This document shows, piece after piece, positions 9,101 to 12,556 of a stretch of 12,556 nucleotides of DNA (position 1 is its first letter; each line of letters opens with the position of its first letter). The DNA lies in contig JAJDEC010000409.1 of assembly GCA_029259995.1 (NCBI GenBank), forward strand, positions 1 to 12,556. Reading direction: 5' to 3'. Origin of the DNA: Phycisphaerae bacterium. GTDB lineage: Bacteria > Planctomycetota > Phycisphaerae > UBA1845 > UTPLA1. A program made the translations under genes and the position numbers. A model generated the notes under the pieces. It did not search any database, had not been told where the DNA came from, and was given only the letters and a program-made list of their open reading frames with translations.

Positions 9101-9417
9101 CATTTGTCGAGTTCGGGCTGCACAAGCCCCCTGAGCGTTGCGAAACAGGCGGCGTCGCAACTGCCGAGCGGCAAAGTTCCGCGATCCAGCCACCAGGTAA
9201 TCGTGCCGTTGTCGGGGCGGCTCCAGGAATTCAGAAAATCGGCGGCGCCTGCCGCGCCGGTCGTGACGCCGGGGCGACCTAGTCGGCCACCGAAGAATGT
9301 AAAGTTGTATGCAGAGGCCGTTGGGACTGACAGCGCGCAGATCGTCAGGATGGCGAGTCTCTGCAAGACTCGAGAACGACGCGGCTGTTTGTTGTGTTTT
9401 GGGGTTTCTTTTCTCAT
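6118..9417 (-). CDS. Exported zinc metalloprotease-like protein with C-terminal dockerin-like/calcium-binding repeats
   Basis: This is a 1099-residue protein. A signal peptide (1-36: basic n-region, hydrophobic 21-31, ASA cleavage site) marks it as exported. The catalytic domain lies in about 37-240: HEWGHVLGLGD at 179-189 gives zinc ligands His179 and His183, base Glu180, and Asp189 as likely third ligand, followed by a Met-turn candidate NVM (Met226). The upstream ADVIIRFTNIP strand resembles matrixin-like enzymes, where the third ligand is normally His; Asp occurs in snapalysin-type enzymes. Residues 250-480 look like beta-rich, glycine-rich repeats, 498-592 is aromatic- and Cys-rich, and 640-830 is mostly helical. 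The C-terminus has dockerin-type loops (928-940, 961-973, 1038-1050, 1071-1084) and two DCNxNGI-type motifs (990, 1009). AAGGA lies eight bases before the ATG. Proteolysis is inferred from the motif; substrate and attachment partner are unknown. Confidence 0.88.
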   Translation of the reverse strand: MRKETPKHNKQPRRSRVLQRLAILTICALSVPTASAYNFTFFGGRLGRPGVTTGAAGAADFLNSWSRPDNGTITWWLDRGTLPLGSCDAACFATLRGLVQPELDKWALWLRIGFSEAPNMAAADVIIRFTNIPAGGADANRLTFAGTTLQTALIRIDPASHADWSVPAARSRFCYYILHEWGHVLGLGDLYMTNHGNATFEGEDFCDHGLPSGPLPDPRTKADNVMETFGVKTLDNDCIHGAEWLWGCAGSNAIVTGELATRTGSNNANTAAAHHGLTQTPKTWTYRGSVAAFVTVPKVTLYFAGIQAARDVGPGAWTPTIFPDRVEFDHAGPYEGNFKFELDCDQGPERFGDAFVRGASSTSFTAVPAGGGPQLFPFDQVYGADCVELHYLITCVNETASPVSVLNMDFLAGGPVTIDPSTVYAPACLAPSVPTNGMNTSSITIDWGAPCIPPGATVSFIARSASSATPLTYLNGSWTDGGTGGGPLLPEDTVVDCFTERLPNGGYWTVRKRTRYVPLNLFYGPWFHPAGDCWYRWCCYTGLDCYYRLELYVYKSVFGRFFALRRCVPLTGWKKFGTLPPGWYLQRQTYPPQGVVINGPIGPPPNIPIVLPNLLAGSAGFSDESLFSDDRGDTYRLGANFASAFQNARNALDVTAQGIGLPPPPTVSFIPAVMEMAPHYCLAAEAIQPLIEELNLVSIEVPDPLIGFMQNDVQVMQQSLFQICGQMQTGLIADPLPFQEMSLAMNEFSQHLMQLAPQEPEFFERFVNASEHAQLLSEGFALAAGFVGANMYDGFNDLSERDQFLWTQVARFPNELYQLAKAMDSHARIHIPLAPPSFQSWQAEDQGEALVTVVDRNHVYDGVILDQYRDRVSEFGNLIIRRPDRADGNIDEALPLRVAVKYPRHLTAVIDIPGGDGLNVPMPPMIAGDVNGDDCIDFADADQVQFDMGQGGPLAAEVPSSDVDGDGQVTPNDLAIVQGNIGNCGQSLTDCNNNGIDDQQEIIDGFDTDCNGNGIPDGCDIQYGFTEDPCAPTCDCPGDMDSNGVLSSQDIQDFVGCALGFDNPLDTCDCADMDNSGSFDVLSDVGLFVDLLLSGQSCN
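6133..6639 (-). other. C-terminal calcium-binding-type repeat region of the metalloprotease
   Basis: Residues 927-1095 contain a first pair of loops, GDVNGDDCIDFAD and SDVDGDGQVTPND. Two thrombospondin-3-like motifs follow, DCNNNGIDD and DCNGNGIPDGCD, and then a second pair, GDMDSNGVLSSQD and ADMDNSGSFD. This combination is typical of exported planctomycete proteins. It probably binds Ca2+ and may dock to a partner or the cell surface, but no cohesin is seen in the window. Confidence 0.75.
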
Positions 9418-9432
9418 CCTAGATTTCCTTCA

Positions 9433-9449
9433 GTTCTCGATTCGAGAAC
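9433..9449. promoter_or_regulatory. Perfect 17-bp palindrome in the protease gene leader
   Basis: GTTCTCGA-T-TCGAGAAC has 8-base perfect arms around one central base. It ends two bases before the AAGGA ribosome-binding site (plus-strand 9426-9430) of the metalloprotease gene. A TATAAA-like -10 element (9455-9460, minus strand) would place the transcription start at or next to the palindrome, with no clear -35. No T-run follows, so it is not an intrinsic terminator. It may be an operator or an RNA hairpin affecting translation. Confidence 0.45.
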
Positions 9450-9486
9450 GTTGATTTATATTCAGACCATAGAATTACTTTTACTT

Positions 9487-10281
9487 TTATTGTTCGGGTT
9501 TCTTGTCCTTCGGCGGAGAGTCGTCATCCGGCGTTTGTTTTTTCTCCGGCTGTTCCTGGCCGGCCTTAGACTTCGCTCGCGCCTCGTCAATCAGCTTGAG
9601 TTGAATCTCAACTTTCTTCAGGTATTCCTGTTCGGCTTTCTGGATATCCGCGGCCGTGGCCCTCGGCGCCCATCGGATGTTCTTGCCCGGCATGAGAATC
9701 GGCGATGTCCATTCGAAATTCCGCGGGACGAACGCCTTGTCATACGCGCCTTGGTAGACCGGCTCTTTCTCCAGCGTGAGATTTGCGAGGGCCGCCACGG
9801 CGAGCATGACGTCTTCGTACGCCTTGGTCGGCGCGCCTTTGATCTGGGGCAACGATCGAACTTCACCAGCTGCGTTGCGGACAATGAACAGCGGAGGTGT
9901 CGTGCATGTCGGGCCCGGAACGCCGACCTGTTCAACGGGAACATTGAGAAGGTCTGCCTGGCGGAGTCCTTCGATCAGCGCCGTCGTCTGCTCGGACAAT
10001 CCTTCGAACTCGAATCGTCGTTCGACGATGTCAGATTGTTCGTTTCTCTGTATGTCCACGATCACAATCCGGCCATCCCCGGAGATGTAGTATTCGCGAC
10101 CACCGAATAGCGGCGATGATTGCTGCAGGACGAAGGACACACCGGATCTTTGATTCTCGTTGCCGAGAAACTGGCTCGTGAGCGACTCCGGTGGATCGTC
10201 GGCCATGGCCTCTTTCGCTGCGGCCCCCGACAGACTGAAACATACGACAACACATGCGCTCGCCATGAACCTTCGCGTCAT
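9487..10281 (-). CDS. Exported protein of unknown function, gene upstream of the metalloprotease
   Basis: The start at 10281 (264 residues) is preferred to an in-frame ATG at 10311 because AAGGAGG lies six bases before it. A signal peptide covers about residues 1-27 (MTRRF, then a hydrophobic stretch, with AMA before DDPP). The mature part, about 40-165, has a pattern of YYISGDGRIVIVDI, then GLSEQTTALIEGLRQADLLNVP, then a short strand region with PTCTTPPLFIV and GAPTKAYEDV. This order (strand with DG turn, helix with LSE...L..L..AD, strands) recalls small inhibitor-like families such as emfourin or DUF6438, but the match is by eye and weak. From about residue 210 the protein is a charged helix, ending in a Lys/Glu/Pro/Gln-rich low-complexity tail. 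It stops 69 bases before the protease start on the same strand with no terminator between, so co-transcription is likely. Function is not established. Confidence 0.85.
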   Translation of the reverse strand: MTRRFMASACVVVCFSLSGAAAKEAMADDPPESLTSQFLGNENQRSGVSFVLQQSSPLFGGREYYISGDGRIVIVDIQRNEQSDIVERRFEFEGLSEQTTALIEGLRQADLLNVPVEQVGVPGPTCTTPPLFIVRNAAGEVRSLPQIKGAPTKAYEDVMLAVAALANLTLEKEPVYQGAYDKAFVPRNFEWTSPILMPGKNIRWAPRATAADIQKAEQEYLKKVEIQLKLIDEARAKSKAGQEQPEKKQTPDDDSPPKDKKPEQ

Positions 10282-10287
10282 AATGCA

Positions 10288-10293
10288 CCTCCT
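10288..10293 (-). promoter_or_regulatory. Strong ribosome-binding site that sets the start at 10281
   Basis: The minus strand reads AAGGAGGTG with AGGAGG six bases before the ATG at 10281. It is the best ribosome-binding site in the window and lies inside the frame extension that a start at 10311 would require, arguing for the shorter protein. Confidence 0.8.
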
Positions 10294-10538
10294 TATCCTT
10301 AGTTTATTCAAATTCGACAGGACGATCGGCGAGTACGGCGAATGCCGACCCCGCGATCGCGTGGCTCCAAGAGTGCCTTACTTGCCTTAAAAGCGACCAT
10401 CGATCCACGGCAGGCAAGATGAGCCGCCGGGCCGCCGTGATTCAAATTCAGTAGATCGATCGAACCGTAGATGCTTGTGCCGATGGCAATCCAAGTGCGG
10501 AAGATAATTGTATCAAGTCAAGTTCAAATACGAGATAG

Positions 10539-10675
10539 TCGCCCAAAGGCGATGTCAGGAAATCGACACTTGGTCAACTCTTCGTCATCATTGATGATCG
10601 ACAGGTAATGCAATTCTCGCCCTCTATTGATAGGACGTTGGCGCAAGCGGACTCGGCTGCCGCTTAATTTTTTTT
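10539..10675 (+). ncRNA. Possible small RNA ending at the orphan terminator
   Basis: Two potential hairpins, TCGCC-CAAA-GGCGA (10539-10552) and TCATCA-T-TGATGA (10585-10597), precede the intrinsic terminator at 10645-10675 on the plus strand. No protein-coding gene on the plus strand reads into this terminator. The 5' end is unknown and no clear promoter was found. The call rests on the terminator and is tentative. Confidence 0.25.
10645..10675 (+). terminator. Intrinsic terminator with no visible plus-strand gene
   Basis: Arms AAGCGG (10645-10650) and CCGCTT (10660-10665) with a nine-base loop are followed by AA and eight T (10668-10675). The T-run is on the plus strand only. The nearest plus-strand coding sequence upstream is the ABC permease more than 4.7 kb away, with opposite-strand genes in between. 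Confidence 0.7.
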
Positions 10676-11037
10676 CTTCGATATTTTCTTGTCGACCCGT
10701 CAGGATTGGTCTGTTATGGAGTGCGAAAACGGGACGCGGTCGCACGATCGATCGACAGGGCGAGTGACGCGGTAATGCGTTCGTCCCCGATTCTGATTTG
10801 CGCGATGTGCGAGCAATCCCCAATCCGTGAGGTCATGATTTGCCGGCACGTCGATGCAGCGGCTTGCCGGCGTCGCATCGGAGCCGCCAACCGATGTTCC
10901 CCCGGTCCGTCGCGGATTGTGGGCGCGAAACAGCCGGATGAGCGATTCCTTAATTCGAATAAATGCCCGCTGTTAATTGCGTCATGTTTAATTGTCATCT
11001 ATCAGGATCCGAATCCCATTGATGGAAGCGATCAAGC

Positions 11038-12261
11038 ATGACGAATTCATCCGGAGCGAGCGAAAGACCGTCGCTGGAGAAGAACGGGAGCGCGGGTGAA
11101 GCCGCTGCCGCGGAGCCCTCGAACGCCAAGGTTGCGGGAGAGGCGACGCCCGGCGATTCCGAATCCGCCGGGGTTGTGCGTGAATCTGACAAGTCATCAC
11201 ATTCCTCCTTCCTGCGGGGACCGATCGACATTCGATCAGTCGCACTGACGGGATTGTTCCTTATTGCATCATTCCATACGCTGTACGTCGGTCGGACGAT
11301 TTTCATTCCGCTTGTGCTGGCGATTCTGCTAAGTCTGATGTTGCGGCCGCCTGTGCGATTTCTTTCCCGCCGCGGCATTCCGGATGGCGTCGGGGCCGGC
11401 ATGACGCTGATTGTTCTGTCCATCGTCCTCGTCGGTGGGTCGTATGCCTTGTCTACGCCCGCTGCGACGTGGATCAACGAGATTCCGAAGAGCATGCGGA
11501 CTGTTGAGCGGAGACTTCGCAGCTTTGAAAAGCCGATCAAGAAGGTCAAAGAGGTCTCCGACGCCGTCGAGAACGTCGCAAAGGTTGGTAATGACGAATA
11601 CAATCCGGAGGTTCAAGTCAAAGAAGGCGGGCTTCTTGCCTACTTGCTCGGGCAGACGCAGGGCGCCTTGATGATGTTGTTTCTCACTGCCGCCTTCGTG
11701 TTCTTTCTGCTCGCGTCGGGCGACTTGTTCCTCCGCAAACTCGTCCATGTGATTCCCAAGTTTCGCGACAAGATGCAGGCGGTCGAAATCGTGCATCGGA
11801 TTCAGGACGACATCGCCGTCTATATCTTTTCAGTGACGATCATCAACGCCGGGCTGGCGGCGGCCGTCGGCTTCGCGATGATGCTGCTGGGGGTACCGAA
11901 CGCGGCGCTGTGGGCAGTGATGGCGTTCATGCTGAATTTTGTGCCGTATCTCGGCGCCATCACGGGTGTCGTCGTCGTCGGGCTCGTCGCATTCATTGAG
12001 AGTGAGTCCGTTGGATATCCACTGGCCGTCATGGCCGTCTACTACGCCCTGACGACGATCGAGGGCACGCTTGTAACTCCCATGGTTATTGGAAAGCGCT
12101 TGCGCCTCAATCCTGTGGTTGTATTCCTGGCCCTGATCTTCTGGGGTTGGTTGTGGGGGATTCCCGGGGCGCTTCTGGCGGTACCGATTCTCGCGACGTT
12201 CAAGATTCTCTGTGACCAGCTCGCGCCGTTGAACACGGTCGGCGAATTCCTCGGTCGCTAA
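11038..12261 (+). CDS. AI-2E family (PerM-like) transporter
   Basis: This 407-residue polytopic membrane protein belongs to the AI-2E/PerM superfamily. Residues 1-58 are a hydrophilic Ala/Glu/Ser-rich tail. Membrane segments follow at about 66-83, 88-101 and 120-138, then an amphipathic loop with charged helices (145-195), then segments at about 207-226, 262-284, 288-304, 306-320, 325-340 and 360-390. Family hallmarks are FIPLVLAILLSLMLRPPV near the N-terminus, LNFVPYLGAITG (299-310), and the C-terminal EGTLVTPMVIGKRLRLNPVV followed by WGWLWGIPGALLAVPILA. Members include TqsA, linked to autoinducer-2 export, and Na+/H+ antiporter-like proteins; the substrate here cannot be assigned. GGAAG (11024-11028) lies nine bases before the ATG. 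The gene stands alone on its strand, with a minus-strand frame converging on its 3' end. Confidence 0.92.
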   Translation: MTNSSGASERPSLEKNGSAGEAAAAEPSNAKVAGEATPGDSESAGVVRESDKSSHSSFLRGPIDIRSVALTGLFLIASFHTLYVGRTIFIPLVLAILLSLMLRPPVRFLSRRGIPDGVGAGMTLIVLSIVLVGGSYALSTPAATWINEIPKSMRTVERRLRSFEKPIKKVKEVSDAVENVAKVGNDEYNPEVQVKEGGLLAYLLGQTQGALMMLFLTAAFVFFLLASGDLFLRKLVHVIPKFRDKMQAVEIVHRIQDDIAVYIFSVTIINAGLAAAVGFAMMLLGVPNAALWAVMAFMLNFVPYLGAITGVVVVGLVAFIESESVGYPLAVMAVYYALTTIEGTLVTPMVIGKRLRLNPVVVFLALIFWGWLWGIPGALLAVPILATFKILCDQLAPLNTVGEFLGR

Positions 12262-12395
12262 GTGTATGGCAAGAGCCATTTCGCAGCGTCGCAAGTGCCC
12301 TTGCAATTCGCCATACCATAGGCCGTTCCACGGAGGCGTTCGCCGTCTGCGTCGGGCCCCACGCAACATTGCGGTTCGCATTCGTGACACGTCAT
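12258..12395 (-). CDS. Possible Cys-rich small protein or 3' part of a broken gene
   Basis: From the ATG at 12395 to the TAG at 12258-12260 the minus strand encodes 45 residues starting MTCHECEPQCCVGPDADG, with six Cys including a CxxC and a CC pair, and ending AAKWLLPYT. The open frame extends further upstream to the TAG at 12459-12461 without another ATG, GTG or TTG. No Shine-Dalgarno sequence precedes the ATG. The stop overlaps the end of the AI-2E-family gene by three bases. It is in the same frame as the partial gene to its right, so it could be a separate small gene, the tail of a pseudogene, or chance. I do not recognise a family. Confidence 0.28.
   Translation of the reverse strand: MTCHECEPQCCVGPDADGERLRGTAYGMANCKGTCDAAKWLLPYT
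12264..12316 (+). terminator. Weak inverted repeats after the AI-2E-family gene
   Basis: ATGGC-AAGA-GCCAT (12266-12279) is a five-base-pair hairpin followed by only TT, and GTATGGC (12264-12270) also pairs with GCCATAC (12310-12316). They start three bases after the stop codon. Without a T-run, terminator function is uncertain. Confidence 0.2.
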
Positions 12396-12458
12396 CGAAT
12401 ATTGCTGATGGGAAACGACGGCGATGAAGTAGAGTCGTTCCTGATATTGCTGCGGCGG

Positions 12459-12556
12459 CTAATCTGCGCCTGTTGTCGTCAACGCCACTGCGGATCCATC
12501 GTTGCCGCCGGCGAGAAATCGTGAAAGTACTGCGCCGCGGATCATTCCGAAGGCAA
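12459..12556 (-). CDS. C-terminal end of an unidentified protein (cut by window)
   Basis: The minus-strand frame entering from the right edge gives 31 residues, including GAVLSRFLAGGNDGSAVAL, and ends at TAG (12459-12461). About 70 percent of its codons start with a purine and half with G, a coding-like pattern, and the peptide is not Arg-rich like the shadow frames here. It is too short to assign. Only the sequence to the right of the window would show whether a long gene leads into it. Confidence 0.4.
   Translation of the reverse strand, partial: AFGMIRGAVLSRFLAGGNDGSAVALTTTGAD

Larger units (their letters stand above)
10294..11037. other. Intergenic region of about 740 bases without a convincing gene
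   Basis: This region separates the minus-strand exported-protein gene from the plus-strand AI-2E-family gene, so both promoters should be here. It holds an intrinsic plus-strand terminator (10645-10675), small inverted repeats (10539-10552 and 10585-10597) and TTAATTG repeats (10973 and 10988). Frames longer than 60 codons exist on both strands, but they are Arg/Ser-rich or lack starts and ribosome-binding sites. No tRNA could be folded. Confidence 0.6.

Noticed and set aside
9433..9449. Reading the palindrome as the terminator of the upstream exported-protein gene
   Set aside because: No T-run follows on the minus strand, and it sits beside the ribosome-binding site of the next gene.
10317..10520. 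A minus-strand open stretch of about 65 codons with a protein-like sequence (includes HGGPAAHLACRGSMVAF)
   Set aside because: It has no usable start codon before the middle, no ribosome-binding site and only a chance-level purine-first pattern. A rhomboid-like resemblance is too weak to call a pseudogene.
10552..10608. An 18-codon plus-strand frame upstream of the orphan terminator (MSGNRHLVNSSSSLMIDR)
   Set aside because: The possible AAAGG is only two bases from the ATG and the frame is too short to judge; a non-coding transcript is the simpler reading.
10706..11041. A 111-codon plus-strand frame whose stop overlaps the AI-2E-family start as ATGA, suggesting coupling
   Set aside because: It needs a TTG start without a ribosome-binding site, codon third positions show no bias, rare TTA codons occur, and no domain is recognisable. 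The ATGA overlap alone can be chance.

Overview
The window looks like chromosomal DNA of a planctomycete-like bacterium, possibly of the Phycisphaerae type. The evidence is a large secreted protein that ends in dockerin-like (DxDxDG-type) repeats and in the DCNxNGIPDxCD motif, which is common in exported proteins of that phylum. This is inferred from protein style only: there is no rRNA or other phylogenetic marker. Base composition looks moderately GC-rich, and the genes are loosely packed on both strands.

Layout from left to right. (1) The C-terminal three quarters of a FabF-type beta-ketoacyl-ACP synthase, plus strand, cut by the window edge. (2) Convergent to it, an overlapping two-gene minus-strand unit: a two-transmembrane sensor histidine kinase followed by a single-domain CheY/Rcp1-like response regulator with no output domain. 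(3) A 360-base divergent region holding a candidate promoter and a possible 43-residue small protein, then a translationally coupled ABC exporter pair of NatA/NatB type (ATPase plus ABC-2 permease). (4) A long compound hairpin that is a good minus-strand terminator. It closes a minus-strand secretion locus: a 1099-residue exported HExxHxxGxxD metalloprotease-like protein with C-terminal calcium-binding-type repeats, and upstream of it a 264-residue exported protein of unknown function. The 69 bases between these two genes hold a perfect 17-bp palindrome next to the protease ribosome-binding site. (5) About 740 bases without a convincing gene, but with a clear plus-strand intrinsic terminator that no visible plus-strand gene explains, so a small RNA is possible. 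(6) An AI-2E/PerM-family membrane protein, plus strand. (7) A tail in which a minus-strand frame looks like the end of another protein and continues in the same frame, after a TAG, into a Cys-rich peptide.

Most of the window is ordinary core or housekeeping-style content. The parts that deserve a second look are the exported metalloprotease locus (unusual third zinc ligand, an aromatic/Cys-rich insert, a companion protein that could be an inhibitor or chaperone, and a palindromic leader), the orphan terminator, and the unannotated small reading frames. I saw no CRISPR array, insertion sequence, tRNA, rRNA or phage gene.
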